A stretch of 64,000 nt of DNA from Verrucomicrobiota bacterium (GTDB lineage Bacteria; Verrucomicrobiota; Verrucomicrobiia; Opitutales; Opitutaceae): positions 8,367-72,366 of the forward strand of contig JAEWIY010000100.1 of the NCBI GenBank assembly GCA_023386835.1. The letters run 5' to 3'. The notes beneath the pieces are model-generated. The model was not told where the DNA came from, made no database searches, and worked only from the letters and a program-made list of their open reading frames with translations. A program made the position numbers and the translations under genes. Position 1 is the stretch's first letter, and each line of letters opens with the position of its first letter. Shown here in pieces: positions 8,071 through 17,816 of this stretch.

Positions 8071-9461
8071 GCTCGGTCTTGAGCGAGAGCACGCGCGGTG
8101 CGCTGAGCGCGTTTGTCACAGCGCGCATTGGGCTGCGGTTTCCTCCGGATCGCTGGGATGAGTTGGAGCGCGGTGTGGTCGCGGCGTGCCGGGAGCTGGG
8201 CGTATCGGATGTGGAGGCTTGGGCCAACGGCCTGCTCGTGGGCGTGCCGACGTTTGCGCAACTGCAGACCCTCGCGAACCAACTCACCGTCGGTGAGACG
8301 TATTTTTATCGGCACGGCGAGGTGTTTCGGGTGCTGGCCAATCTGTTGCCGCGCCTCGCGGCCCGGCACGAGCCACACGGCGAATTGCGGTTGTGGAGCG
8401 CCGCCTGTTCAACCGGCGAGGAAGCATATTCGCTGGCGATGCTGGTCCAGGAAACGTTGCCCGATGCCGCGAGCCGCCCATGGAAGGTGCTGGGCACCGA
8501 TGTGAACTCGCGCTCACTCACCCGGGCCACCCGCGGCGTCTATTCCAACTGGTCGTTCCGCGATGCGCCGGCGTGGTTGAAAACCCGCTACTTCCGCGCC
8601 GGCCCGCGCAACACCTTCGAGATCCTGCCGGCGTTGCGCGACCGGGTCCGGTTTTCGCTCCTCAACCTGGTCGAGGATCCGTACCCGCTTCGACCCGGCG
8701 GCTACGATGTGATCTTCTGCCGGAACGTGCTGATGTACTTCTCGACCGAGTGGCAGGAGGTGATCCTGCATCGGTTGTGGCATGCGCTGGCCGAGGGTGG
8801 TGTGCTGGCGGTCAGCCCCTGTGACACCAGCCCGACGTTGACGGAACGCTTCCAGCCGCTGGCGGAAGCGCCGTCGGTTTACGTGCGGCGCACCACGCCA
8901 ACCGTGACGGTGGCGATGCCCGAGTTCAGCCCCGCGTTCACGCCTGTAGCAACCGGCGCGATACAACCCTTTCCGGAACCGGCGCCCGCGCCATCGCCCG
9001 TCCTCGAGCCGGTGGTGCCCACTCCTGTGGCAACGGAGAACCCGATCCGCACGACGATCGAACAGGCGCGGGAGCAGGCGGACTCCGGTGATCTCGAGCA
9101 GGCGCTGGCGTTGTGTGATCGCGCGCTGATGGAGGACAAACTCAACGTCGGCGCGCACTTCCTGCGTGGCTGTATCCTGCAGGAACTACAACAGCCCGTT
9201 GACGCCGGCGCGGCTTTTCGGCGCGTGCTGTTTCTCGAACCCAATCACCTGCTGGCGCACTTTTCGCTCGGCACGCTCGCCCGCCACGATGGCGACGAGG
9301 TGCGCGCGCACCGCCATTTCCAGGAGGCCATGCGCCTGTTGCAGGTGTTTCAACGAGGCGAGGTCGTGCCGGGAACGGACGGGCTCACCGCCGGGCGACT
9401 GCTGAGCGTGCTCGAAGCGCAGCCCAATCTTGCTGAACCATCAGTCCCACCACGTCCGTGA
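8067..9461 (+). CDS. CheR-type chemoreceptor methyltransferase with C-terminal TPR region (WspC-like)
   Basis: The enzyme methylates receptor glutamates with S-adenosylmethionine. Residues ~1-270 are the CheR domains: FPPDRWDELERGV, VGETYFYRHGEVFRVL, LWSAACSTGEEAYSLAML (SAM loop), TDVNSRSLTRATRGVYSNWSF, and GGYDVIFCRNVLMYFS. A Pro-rich linker (~285-320) leads to two or three TPR-like repeats (QALALCDRALMEDKLNVGAHFLRGCILQE..., AGAAFRRVLFLEPNHLLAHFSLG). CheR fused to TPR is typical of WspC. Both ends overlap neighbours (GTGA at each), so translation is coupled through the operon. The start is a GTG. Confidence 0.92.
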   Translation: MSSVLSESTRGALSAFVTARIGLRFPPDRWDELERGVVAACRELGVSDVEAWANGLLVGVPTFAQLQTLANQLTVGETYFYRHGEVFRVLANLLPRLAARHEPHGELRLWSAACSTGEEAYSLAMLVQETLPDAASRPWKVLGTDVNSRSLTRATRGVYSNWSFRDAPAWLKTRYFRAGPRNTFEILPALRDRVRFSLLNLVEDPYPLRPGGYDVIFCRNVLMYFSTEWQEVILHRLWHALAEGGVLAVSPCDTSPTLTERFQPLAEAPSVYVRRTTPTVTVAMPEFSPAFTPVATGAIQPFPEPAPAPSPVLEPVVPTPVATENPIRTTIEQAREQADSGDLEQALALCDRALMEDKLNVGAHFLRGCILQELQQPVDAGAAFRRVLFLEPNHLLAHFSLGTLARHDGDEVRAHRHFQEAMRLLQVFQRGEVVPGTDGLTAGRLLSVLEAQPNLAEPSVPPRP

Positions 9462-10096
9462 ATCCGCCCTCCGACTCCGTTTCCCACCTGCCGCGCCGGG
9501 CCAATCGCACCGTGGATTGGAAGGCGGTGCGCGCGCACCTGGAGCGCGTCGCCGCCGCGAGTGACCCGGCCCATGCGTCCGCCGACGATGCGCCCGTGCT
9601 GGCCGCACGGGCGGCGGCGCTCGCCCGGGCCCGGACCGCAGTGGAGGCCCGACCGCGCGGACAGCTTCACCTGGTGGTCCGGCTGGGCGACGAGCGTTAT
9701 GCGCTCGATGCGCGTCTGGCCGGAAGCGTTCTCACGTTGCGCGATTGTGTGCCCTTGCCGGGCCTGCCGGCGCACATCCGTGGGCTGATCAATGTACGCA
9801 GCCGGATCTTTCCCGCGGTCGACCTGAAAGCCTTCTGGCGCCTGCCGAGCCCCGGCGGCGCGGAACAGGTCGCGCTGCTTTCGGTGGACGAGACCGAGTT
9901 CGCGCTGGTGGTCGACGAGGTGCTGGAAACGGTGCCGCTCGACCTCGACGAACTGCAGCCGCTGCCTGCCGAAGCGGGACTGCGCGCGCGGCACCTGCGC
10001 GGCCTGCTCGCCGGATTGCTCGTGCTGGATCTGCCGAAACTGCTGCCGGAGCTCGTCGTTGACCACTCTCGTTCCTTCGCCCTTCCGACCCCATGA
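9458..10096 (+). CDS. CheW-domain scaffold protein with N-terminal extension (WspD-like)
   Basis: A second CheW of 212 residues. The first ~65 residues form an Ala/Arg-rich extension predicted to be helical ([32 protein letters not shown]), followed by the CheW domain: [72 protein letters not shown]. An extended second CheW is what Wsp systems carry as WspD. It overlaps cheR before it (GTGA) and the receptor after it (ATGA). The two different CheW proteins in one operon may build a mixed receptor array with different contacts; that is inference. Confidence 0.88.
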   Translation: MNPPSDSVSHLPRRANRTVDWKAVRAHLERVAAASDPAHASADDAPVLAARAAALARARTAVEARPRGQLHLVVRLGDERYALDARLAGSVLTLRDCVPLPGLPAHIRGLINVRSRIFPAVDLKAFWRLPSPGGAEQVALLSVDETEFALVVDEVLETVPLDLDELQPLPAEAGLRARHLRGLLAGLLVLDLPKLLPELVVDHSRSFALPTP

Positions 10097-11724
10097 CCTG
10101 GTTCCTCAACCTTCCCACCCGCGCGAAACTGTTCCTCACCATCGGCGGTATCCTCGCGTTGCTCGCGATCGCGTTCGCCACCACCTATCGCAGCCTCGCC
10201 GAACTCACCGCGGAAGAGGCGCGCGTCCGTGAGCAGCAGGTCACCGTCCGTGATCTCGCGCGGCTGACCAACAACCACAACGAGGCGCGTGTGGCGGCAC
10301 TGATGATTCTTGCCGAGCCCAACTCGCCCGACATTCCCCGATGGCGGGAGGAGATCCGGCGCGCCCGGCAGGAGAACCAAGGGATCGAGGAGGAGCTGGT
10401 CCGCCGGCACGCCAACGATTCGTACTTCAGCCAACAGATGCGTGAATACGGCGTGATTCGTGGGGCGTTCGTGAATGCGCGGGAAACGGTTCTGCGTTTG
10501 TCGGAGGAGGGGCGGGTGCCGGAGGCCCGCTCCATTTCGCTTCAGGCGAACCAGGAACGTTACGAGGCGATGCGGGCGATCGCCTATGATCTCACCCAGC
10601 GGATGGACGCAGCCGCGTCGCAAGCGGCGGAATCGAGCCGTGCCACCACGGTTCAGGCGAAACGGGTTCTCCTCTGGACCGGGCTCGGCTCGATGGTGCT
10701 CGGCGTCTTCGGCGTGTTTGTGCTCGGCCGCATGATCGCGAGTCCGTTGCAGGAACTGCTCGCCGCCGCCCAGCGCGTGTCGCGCGGCGACCTGCGCTCG
10801 TCGTTGTATTTGAAACGTCGTGACGACGAGATTGGGGTGCTGGCGCGGGCGTTTGCCGGCATGCTCGAAAATTTCCGCACGGTGCAGGCGGAAATCCAGG
10901 AAGGCGTCAGCGTGCTGGCCACGTCAGCCAGCGAGATCTCGACCGCGACGGCCGAGATCGCGGCGAGTGCAACGGAAACGGCCACGGCGGTCAGCCAAAC
11001 AACCACCACCGTTGAGGAGGTGAAGCAGACCGCGCAGGTATCGGCGCAGAAGGCTGGCCACGTCGCCGACGTTGCACAGAAGGCGGTGCACTCGGCGCAC
11101 ACTGGCCGAAAGGCGGTCGAAGACTCGATCGAGGGCATGAAGGCGATCCGCGAGCAGATGGAGATCGTCGCGGATACGATTGTGCGGCTGAGCGAGCAGA
11201 GCCAGGCGATCAGCGACATCATCGCGTCGGTCAACGACCTAGCGGAGCAGTCGAACCTGCTCGCGGTCAACGCCGCGATCGAGGCGGCGAAGGCGGGCGA
11301 GCACGGCCGCGGTTTCGCCGTGGTGGCACAGGAGATCCGCAGCCTCGCCAGCCAGTCGAAGGAGGCGACCAGCCAGGTTCGCACGATTCTCAACGATATC
11401 CAAAAAGCCACGACAGCGGCGGTCATGGCGGCGGAGCAGGGCAGCAAGGCCGTCGACGTCGGCGTGCGGCAGGTCAACCAGTCGGGTGAGACGATCCGCG
11501 CGCTGGCCGAGACCATCGTCACAGCGGCCCAGGCGGCGACGCAGATCACGGCCTCGAGCCAGCAGCAACTGATCGGCGTCGATCAGGTCGCCGGCGCGAT
11601 GCAGAACATCCTGCAGGCGAGCCGTCAGAATGCGTCGGGCACGCAGCAGGCTGAGGCCGGCGCGCGTAATCTCAACGAGTTGGGCCAGAAGCTGAAAACG
11701 CTGGCCGGACGCTTCACCGTCTAG
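10093..11724 (+). CDS. Methyl-accepting chemotaxis protein (WspA-like receptor)
   Basis: A 543-residue transmembrane receptor. TM1 is near residues 10-30 ([20 protein letters not shown]), followed by a ~165-residue helical ligand domain of the four-helix-bundle type, TM2 near 193-212 ([21 protein letters not shown]), a HAMP domain ([22 protein letters not shown]) and a cytoplasmic signalling coiled coil. The hairpin tip is canonical: [38 protein letters not shown]. The protein ends LAGRFTV without a CheR-tethering pentapeptide. Its location between cheW and cheA genes marks it as the dedicated input of this system. The ligand is unknown; Wsp receptors respond to surface contact, which could apply here. 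Confidence 0.95.
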   Translation: MTWFLNLPTRAKLFLTIGGILALLAIAFATTYRSLAELTAEEARVREQQVTVRDLARLTNNHNEARVAALMILAEPNSPDIPRWREEIRRARQENQGIEEELVRRHANDSYFSQQMREYGVIRGAFVNARETVLRLSEEGRVPEARSISLQANQERYEAMRAIAYDLTQRMDAAASQAAESSRATTVQAKRVLLWTGLGSMVLGVFGVFVLGRMIASPLQELLAAAQRVSRGDLRSSLYLKRRDDEIGVLARAFAGMLENFRTVQAEIQEGVSVLATSASEISTATAEIAASATETATAVSQTTTTVEEVKQTAQVSAQKAGHVADVAQKAVHSAHTGRKAVEDSIEGMKAIREQMEIVADTIVRLSEQSQAISDIIASVNDLAEQSNLLAVNAAIEAAKAGEHGRGFAVVAQEIRSLASQSKEATSQVRTILNDIQKATTAAVMAAEQGSKAVDVGVRQVNQSGETIRALAETIVTAAQAATQITASSQQQLIGVDQVAGAMQNILQASRQNASGTQQAEAGARNLNELGQKLKTLAGRFTV

Positions 11725-11735
11725 CGGGTTCGCAC

Positions 11736-13931
11736 GTGAGTGTTCCGGATCCCGAGCTGCAGCGGCGGCTCCTCACGATTTTTGAGGGGGAGGCGCAGGA
11801 CCATTGGTCCGCGATCGCGGCGGGGCTGCGTTCGCTTGAAACGGAGCAGGATCCCGTTCGCCAGCAGCAGCTCGTCGAAACAATTTTTCGCGAGGCGCAC
11901 ACGCTCAAAGGCGCCGCGCGCCTGGTCGGTGAACGCGAGGTGGAGGGTTTGTGCGACCGGCTCGAGGAGATTTTTTCGGGGCTGAAAACGCGGCGAGCAG
12001 TGCCGGACGCGGCGCAATGGGAGCACCTCCACGGGCAACTCACGGAGTTGCAGCAGCGCCTCGGGCTCGTGGCGGCCGAACCCGCTCCCACCGCGCCGAC
12101 GCCTGTCGCGCGCGCCGCCACATCGACACCCGCGGGGCCCGTGCTGGAGGGCGGCAGTCGGGAAGCCACGGTTCGGGTCTCGGCCGAACGCATCGACTCC
12201 GTCCTGTTGCAGGCAGAGGAGCTGCTCGCGCTCAAAGCGGTGGCAGAGGAGCGCCTGGCGCGCTGGTCCGAAGCGCGTGATGACGCGTCCGCGTGGCGGC
12301 GGCGGTGGACGCGGTTGCTGCCGCAGCTGACCAAACTGCGGCGCTGGCTCGACGAGAATCCCGAGGCGCCGATCAATCGAGAGCTGGGCGAGCTGTTGGG
12401 CTTTCTGGAGTGGAACGAGGACTACGCCGGTCGGGTGCGCACGGCGGTCGAGCAGGCGGGCCGCGGCGAGCGGCGGGAGCAAAACTGGTTGGGCGGACTG
12501 GTCGACGGTTTGCTGCAGGACACGAAGGAGCTGCTCGTCACGCCGTGTAGCACGTTGCTGCAGGTGTTTCCGGCTTTTGTGCGGCAGGCGGCAGCCAGCC
12601 AGGGCAAGGAGGTCGAGGTTGTGCTCGAAGGCGCGGAGATGGGCGTCGATCGCCGGGTGCTCGACGAGTTGCGCGATGTGCTGACGCACCTGGTGCGCAA
12701 CAGCATCGACCATGGCATCGAAAGCCCGGCGGAGCGCCAGCAAAGCGGCAAACCTGCGCGGGCGACGTTGACCCTGGGGGTGCGCGAGCAGGCCGGCGGA
12801 AGTGTTGAGGTGATCGTGACGGACGACGGTCGCGGCGTGGATCTGGAGCGCGTGCGGCGGCTCGCTGTTCAACAGCAGCTCATCACTGCGGCCGCCGCCG
12901 AGCAGCTGGGTGAACCCGAAACGCTCGCGCTGCTTTTCGCATCGGGTTTTTCCACGACCAGCCCGGGAGGCTCCGCGTTGTCGGGCCGGGGCTTGGGACT
13001 GGCGATCGTGAAGGAGAAGGTGGAGCGGCTGGGCGGCAGCGTTTCGGTCGAACAACATTCGGGCGCCGGCACCACGTTCCGGCTCGTCTTGCCGATCACC
13101 TTGGCGCGCTTCCGTGGCATCTTTGTGCGGTCGCGCGGCCGGCGCTTTGTCCTGCCGTCGACTTACGTCCGCCAAGTGCTGCGCGTGCAGCCCAAGTTGC
13201 TGCGGACCATCAAGCAGCAGCCGACGCTGATGGTGGCCAACCGGCCGGTGCCACTCGTGCCGTTGGCCGACCTGTTGCGCCTGCCGTCAGCGGAGCCGGG
13301 CGCGACTCCGGTGGCCGATTTTGTGGTGGTGATCTCCAGCGGGCGGCTGCAGCTCGCCTGTCGGGTCGATGACATCCCGTACGAATCCGAGATCGTCATG
13401 AAGAATCTGGGGCGGTTGCTGCCCCGAGTGCGACATATCGCCGGAGCCACCATCGTCGGTTCGGGTCAGGTGGTCCCGGTGTTGAATGCCAGCGATCTTG
13501 TTTTCTCGGCGGTTCAGCGGACGGCCAGCCCGACCGTGCCGGCAGCGCCTGCGCCCGTGGTGTCGCGGCGGCGCCGGATCTTGGTGGTGGAGGATTCGAT
13601 CACGTCACGGACGCTGCTGAAGAGTATTCTGCAGGGAGCGGGATTTGAGGTGCGGACTGCGGTGGACGGAATCGAAGCACTGACGGCGCTGAAGTACGAG
13701 CCGAGCGACCTGGTGATTTCCGATGTGCAGATGCCGCGGTTGGACGGTTTTGAGCTGACGCGTCGCCTTCGGTCGGATCCCAACTTATCCACGTTGCCGG
13801 TCATCCTGGTGACGTCGCTGGCGAGTCGCGAAGACAAGGAGCGTGGCGTGGACGTCGGCGCCAACGCCTACGTGGTGAAAAGCAGTTTCGATCAAAGCGA
13901 TCTGCTACAAACCGTTCGTCGCCTCCTCTGA
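11736..13931 (+). CDS. CheA-type histidine kinase fused to CheW and receiver domains (WspE-like)
   Basis: A 731-residue hybrid chemotaxis kinase. Domain order: Hpt at the N-terminus with phospho-acceptor His55 in FREAHTLKGAAR; a linker; a dimerisation/ATPase region with N-box LTHLVRNSIDHGIESPAERQQ, G1 VTDDGRGVDLERVRRLA, LLFASGFSTT and G2 SGRGLGLAIVKEKVERLGG; a CheW-like domain (FRGIFVRSRGRRFVLPSTYVRQVLR); and a C-terminal receiver (RILVVEDSITSRTLLKSIL, acceptor Asp in LVISDVQMPRLDGFELT). There is no separate P2-type CheY-docking domain that I can see. CheA with a terminal receiver is the WspE type; the receiver may act as a phosphate sink or relay. GTG start, 11 bases after the receptor stop; it shares one base with cheB (TGATG). 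Confidence 0.95.
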   Translation: MSVPDPELQRRLLTIFEGEAQDHWSAIAAGLRSLETEQDPVRQQQLVETIFREAHTLKGAARLVGEREVEGLCDRLEEIFSGLKTRRAVPDAAQWEHLHGQLTELQQRLGLVAAEPAPTAPTPVARAATSTPAGPVLEGGSREATVRVSAERIDSVLLQAEELLALKAVAEERLARWSEARDDASAWRRRWTRLLPQLTKLRRWLDENPEAPINRELGELLGFLEWNEDYAGRVRTAVEQAGRGERREQNWLGGLVDGLLQDTKELLVTPCSTLLQVFPAFVRQAAASQGKEVEVVLEGAEMGVDRRVLDELRDVLTHLVRNSIDHGIESPAERQQSGKPARATLTLGVREQAGGSVEVIVTDDGRGVDLERVRRLAVQQQLITAAAAEQLGEPETLALLFASGFSTTSPGGSALSGRGLGLAIVKEKVERLGGSVSVEQHSGAGTTFRLVLPITLARFRGIFVRSRGRRFVLPSTYVRQVLRVQPKLLRTIKQQPTLMVANRPVPLVPLADLLRLPSAEPGATPVADFVVVISSGRLQLACRVDDIPYESEIVMKNLGRLLPRVRHIAGATIVGSGQVVPVLNASDLVFSAVQRTASPTVPAAPAPVVSRRRRILVVEDSITSRTLLKSILQGAGFEVRTAVDGIEALTALKYEPSDLVISDVQMPRLDGFELTRRLRSDPNLSTLPVILVTSLASREDKERGVDVGANAYVVKSSFDQSDLLQTVRRLL

Positions 13932-14977
13932 TGATCCGGGTGCTGATCGTTGATGATTCGGCGGTGGCGCGCCACTACTTGAGTGAAGTGCTGGACGCGG
14001 CGCCGGGCATCCGCGTCGTCGGGTACGCCACGAACGGGGAAGAAGCCATCGAGGCGGTGCGCCGGCATAAACCGGACCTGGTGACGATGGACATCACCAT
14101 GCCGCGGATGGATGGGCCGACCGCGATCCGCAACATCATGGAGACGCAGCCCACGCCGATCATCGTGGTGACGGGCAACGAGATCACCGAAGAGGTGCGA
14201 GCCACGTTTCGGTCACTGGAGTCTGGCGCGCTGGCGCTCATCCCGCGACCGCACGGGCCGAGCCATCCCGACTATAGCGCGCAGGCGGAGCATCTGGTGC
14301 AGACCGTGCGATTGATGTCGGAGGTCAAGGTGGTCCGCCGCTGGAATCGCACCCCGAGCGCTTCGTCCACGGCGCCGACAACCCTGGAAGTGCCACGAGC
14401 CATGGCGCCAGCACGGGTAGTGCTGATAGGTGCCTCCACGGGCGGGCCATCGGCGATGAAGGAGATCTTTGCCGCGCTGCCTCCCGCCTTTCCGGTGCCG
14501 GTGGTGGTGGTGCAGCACATCGCGTCAGGCTTCGTCGAGGGTTTTTCCATGTGGTTGAGCGACGTGGCGGGGCGGCCGGTGCTGCAGGCGCGGCTGGGCG
14601 AGCGCTTGTCGCCAAATACGGTATACGTGGCTCCGGAGCACATGCAGCTGGGCTTTTCCTCACTCGGTGCGCTCTGGCCGCAACCGCCGCGCGCGGGCGA
14701 TGCGTTTTGCCCCTCGGTCTCGTTCACCTTCAAGGCCGCTGCGCGCGCGTTCGGCTCGAGTGCCGTGGGCGTGTTGCTGACCGGCATGGGGCGCGATGGC
14801 AGTGATGGGCTGCTCGCGCTCCGCCAAGCCGGCGCCTTGACCATCGCGCAAGACGAGGCGTCCTCGATCGTTTTTGGCATGCCGGCGGAGGCGATCCGGC
14901 TCCGGGCGGCAGAACTGGTCCTCCCACCGGAGCGGATTGCGTCGACACTCGCGGCGCTCCCGTTCGCGACCCCGTGA
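13931..14977 (+). CDS. cheB: Chemotaxis response regulator protein-glutamate methylesterase CheB (WspF-like)
   Basis: CheB removes receptor methyl groups and is activated by phosphorylation. The receiver has IVDDSAVARHYLSEVL and Asp54 in LVTMDITMPRMDGPTAI. The methylesterase domain has the full triad: Ser169 in IGASTGGPSAM, His196 in VVVQHIASGFVEGF and Asp289 in LLTGMGRDGSDGL, at positions almost the same as in enteric CheB. Length 348 residues is normal. It overlaps the cheA-type gene by one base and is followed after four bases by the hybrid kinase, so all belong to one transcript. Confidence 0.96.
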   Translation: MIRVLIVDDSAVARHYLSEVLDAAPGIRVVGYATNGEEAIEAVRRHKPDLVTMDITMPRMDGPTAIRNIMETQPTPIIVVTGNEITEEVRATFRSLESGALALIPRPHGPSHPDYSAQAEHLVQTVRLMSEVKVVRRWNRTPSASSTAPTTLEVPRAMAPARVVLIGASTGGPSAMKEIFAALPPAFPVPVVVVQHIASGFVEGFSMWLSDVAGRPVLQARLGERLSPNTVYVAPEHMQLGFSSLGALWPQPPRAGDAFCPSVSFTFKAAARAFGSSAVGVLLTGMGRDGSDGLLALRQAGALTIAQDEASSIVFGMPAEAIRLRAAELVLPPERIASTLAALPFATP

Positions 14978-14981
14978 AACC

Positions 14982-16763
14982 ATGCCGACAATCCTGATCG
15001 CTGAAGACAGCGCCACGCAGCGGCACCTGCTCCAGGTTCACCTGGAGCAGGCCGGTTTCTCCGTGGTCGCGGCGAAGGATGGACAGGAGGCGCTCACGCT
15101 CGCCACGAGCGGGCAGCTGCCGGACCTCGTGGTCACGGACATCGTCATGCCCGTCATGGATGGGTACCAGTTGTGCCGTGAGTTGAAGTCCCTTGAGGCG
15201 CTGCGCCACGTGCCGGTCGTTTTGCTCACAGCCTTGTCCGACCCGCGCGACATCATCGCGGGACTGCAATGCGGTGCGGACAACTTCATCGGGAAGCCGT
15301 TCACCGAGGACTACCTGCTTTCGCGTGTGCGTGAGGTGCTGGCCAACCGTGAGCTGATCGCGCGCGAGCAGCCCGATGGCAGTGTACAGGTGAAGGCCGG
15401 CGGACAGACGTACACGATTAACGCGGCGAAACCACAGGTGCTGGACCTGCTCCTGTCGGTCTATGACGCGGCGCTGCGGAGGAATCGCGAGTTGCAACGG
15501 GCCGAACGTGAATTGCTCAAGCTCAACCGCGAACTGGAGCAGAAGTTCCACGACCGCGAACACCTGCTGGAGCGGGAGCGCGCGGCGCGGGCCGAGGCCG
15601 AGCGCGCAAACCGGATGAAGGAGGAGTTTCTCGCCACCGTCAGCCATGAGCTGCGCACGCCGTTGAGCGCCATCTCGGGCTGGGCGCAGTTTCTCCGGCA
15701 GGGTTCGCCCGGACCTGACGAGGTGCACGAGGCGCTCGAGGTCATCGAACGCAATGCGTGGACGCAGACGCAGATCGTGGAGGACCTGCTGGACATGAGC
15801 CGGATCGTATCCGGAAAACTGCGACTCCAGGTCACGGAGGTGGACCTTCCCAAGGTGGTGCGGGCGGGGATGGAGACAGTGCGCACCGCCGCCGAGGCGC
15901 GCGGAGTGGAGCTGGTGGCCCGGCTCGACCCGGCGGTGAGCCGGCTGCAAGGCGACGAAGCGCGGCTGCAGCAGGTTGTCTGGAACCTGGTGAACAACGC
16001 CGTGAAGTTCACGCCGTCCGGTGGCACGGTGACGGTGTCGCTACGACCGGCGCGCGCCGGTGTGGAGATTGAGGTGGCCGACACCGGCGCGGGCATCGAA
16101 CCGGAGTTTCTGCCGCACGTTTTTGATCGTTTCCGTCAGTCGGACGCCTCGATCACGCGCAAGCACGGAGGCTTGGGGCTGGGCTTGTCGATCGTGAAGC
16201 ACCTGGCTGAATCGCATGGCGGCAGCGTGAGCGTGACGAGCGACGGGCCCGGGCGCGGCGCCACGTTTGCCGTCTGGTTGCCGCTGACAGGGTTGAAGCC
16301 CACACCCGAAAGCGAACCGCCGGCGGCCCCTGAACGCGGGCGGGAGTTGCGGCCGCCTGATCGATCGCTCCGTCTGGATGGCGTGCGTGTGCTGGTCGTC
16401 GATGACGAGGCGGATGCTCGCACGCTCTTCTGCCGAATTCTCTCCGATCGTGGCGCCAAGGTGGAACTGGTGAGTTCGGCGCCGGCCGCGCTCCGGGCGA
16501 TCGAGGGGGCCGCGTTTGATGTCCTGGTGAGTGACATCGGGATGCCCAAGGAAGATGGCTACCAGTTGATTCAACAGGTGCGCGCGTTGCCGGCGGAGCG
16601 GGGCGGCGGGATCCCTGCGCTCGCGTTGACGGCGTATGCACGAAATGAGGACCAGGCGAAGGCGCTGGATGCAGGTTTTGACCAGCACCTCACAAAGCCG
16701 GTCGACGCTGCTGAGTTGATCAGCCATGTCGCCGCCCTGGCGGGGCAGGTGAGTCAGCGCTAG
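14982..16763 (+). CDS. Hybrid histidine kinase REC-HisKA-HATPase-REC, in the output position of the Wsp-like operon
   Basis: A cytoplasmic 593-residue protein. Receiver 1 (residues ~1-125) starts MPTILIAEDSATQRHLL with Asp53 in VVTDIVMPVMDGYQL. A coiled-coil linker (~160-215) leads to HisKA with His222 in EEFLATVSHELRTPLSAISGW. The HATPase domain shows VVWNLVNNAVKFTPSGG, EVADTGAGIEPEFLPHVFDRFRQ and GGLGLGLSIVKHLAESHGG. Receiver 2 (~465-590) has VLVVDDEADARTLF and Asp in VLVSDIGMPKEDGYQLI. It has no membrane segment, so its input is probably phosphotransfer from the CheA-type kinase to receiver 1. It replaces the GGDEF-domain WspR of classical Wsp operons. I start at the ATG giving MPTILIAEDS. 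Confidence 0.94.
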   Translation: MPTILIAEDSATQRHLLQVHLEQAGFSVVAAKDGQEALTLATSGQLPDLVVTDIVMPVMDGYQLCRELKSLEALRHVPVVLLTALSDPRDIIAGLQCGADNFIGKPFTEDYLLSRVREVLANRELIAREQPDGSVQVKAGGQTYTINAAKPQVLDLLLSVYDAALRRNRELQRAERELLKLNRELEQKFHDREHLLERERAARAEAERANRMKEEFLATVSHELRTPLSAISGWAQFLRQGSPGPDEVHEALEVIERNAWTQTQIVEDLLDMSRIVSGKLRLQVTEVDLPKVVRAGMETVRTAAEARGVELVARLDPAVSRLQGDEARLQQVVWNLVNNAVKFTPSGGTVTVSLRPARAGVEIEVADTGAGIEPEFLPHVFDRFRQSDASITRKHGGLGLGLSIVKHLAESHGGSVSVTSDGPGRGATFAVWLPLTGLKPTPESEPPAAPERGRELRPPDRSLRLDGVRVLVVDDEADARTLFCRILSDRGAKVELVSSAPAALRAIEGAAFDVLVSDIGMPKEDGYQLIQQVRALPAERGGGIPALALTAYARNEDQAKALDAGFDQHLTKPVDAAELISHVAALAGQVSQR

Positions 16764-16846
16764 CGGAGAGACAAGAGCACGCTTCCGTCGCGCGGTCGTT
16801 TGGCTCAACGTACGAGCGGGAACACCGCCACTCGCGGCTCCATTTC

Positions 16847-17812
16847 ATGCGCGCCTCGTCCCGGAAGCTCAGCCCTTGGTATCAGCAACTCGCCCAACGG
16901 CTTGACGCCGGTATTCCGTTGGTGACGGCGCTCGCGGACAACGAACCCGACCCGGCGATCGCGCGCGTCCGGCGCTCGCTTGAGCAGGGCGGGCCGGCTG
17001 ACCGCGCCTGGCGCGAATCCGCCAGTTGGATACCAACGGCCGACGTGGAGGTGCTTGCGGCGGGGTCCCAATCCGGGCGGACCCCGGCACTGCTCCGGGC
17101 CTTGGCGGAACGTCACGCCGTCGCCGCCGAGGCGAAAACGCGCCTTTTGCTCGCGTGCCTCTACCCCGTCATTCTTCTCCACCTCGCGGCCCTGGTGCTG
17201 CCGCTGCGCGGCATGATCGACTGGGAAACGGGCTTCACCTGGCGGCCGATTGCCTACCTTCGCGGGCTCGCAGTCGTCCTGCTGCCGTTCTGGACCGTGG
17301 TCGCCGCGCTGTTCCTGTGGTCGCGCAGCGCTGGTGGTGGGCTGTTTGCGCTGGCCACCCGACTGCCGGTATTTGGCCGTTACCTACGGACGCGGGAGGT
17401 CGCCGACGTCACGCTGATCTTGGCCCACCTGCTCGCAGCGGGTGCGCCGCTGCTGATGGCTTGGCGAGCCGCTGGGCAGGCGGTTCGCTGGCCAGCCTTG
17501 CGTGCGGCGATCGGCTCAATCGGTCAGACGATTGAGCGGGGTCAGCCGCCGGGGCCGACGCTGTCCGCGCTGGGCGTGTTTCCCGCGGACTTCGTCACCG
17601 TGTATCGCACGGGTGAAAGCACCGGTTCGCTCGATGACGGGCTGCTGCGTTTGCACGCATCGCTGCGCGCGCAAGCGGGCCGCGCGTTGTGGCTGGCGGT
17701 GGCGCTCGTGACGGCCGCCCTGTTTCTCACGGCGGCCGGTCTCGTCGCGCTGACCGTCGTGCAGTTCTATCTCGATTACCTGCGCGGTCTCGAGCAGGTG
17801 TTCGATTCGTGA
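16847..17812 (+). CDS. Type II secretion/type IV pilus inner-membrane platform (GspF/PilC-like) domain protein, orphan
   Basis: A 321-residue protein with the T2SSF architecture: an N-terminal helical domain (WYQQLAQRLDAGIPLVTALAD), a membrane helix (LACLYPVILLHLAALVLPLRGM), a second (LRGLAVVLLPFWTVVAALFLW), then the repeated cytoplasmic domain with LPVFGRYLRTREVADVTLILAHLLAAGAPLLMAW and VYRTGESTGSLDDGL, and a final membrane helix before the C-terminus. GspF/PilC proteins are usually ~400 residues, so this copy is short; the first cytoplasmic repeat is reduced. No other secretion or pilus genes are in view. It sits 83 bases after the Wsp-like operon and could be transcribed with it. Function is inferred from fold only. 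Confidence 0.8.
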   Translation: MRASSRKLSPWYQQLAQRLDAGIPLVTALADNEPDPAIARVRRSLEQGGPADRAWRESASWIPTADVEVLAAGSQSGRTPALLRALAERHAVAAEAKTRLLLACLYPVILLHLAALVLPLRGMIDWETGFTWRPIAYLRGLAVVLLPFWTVVAALFLWSRSAGGGLFALATRLPVFGRYLRTREVADVTLILAHLLAAGAPLLMAWRAAGQAVRWPALRAAIGSIGQTIERGQPPGPTLSALGVFPADFVTVYRTGESTGSLDDGLLRLHASLRAQAGRALWLAVALVTAALFLTAAGLVALTVVQFYLDYLRGLEQVFDS

Positions 17813-17816
17813 GCCG

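Noticed and set aside
11721..13175. 484-codon minus-strand frame opposite the CheA-type kinase
   Set aside because: The plus strand carries unmistakable CheA motifs throughout; the opposite frame has Arg/Gln/His-rich composition typical of shadows.
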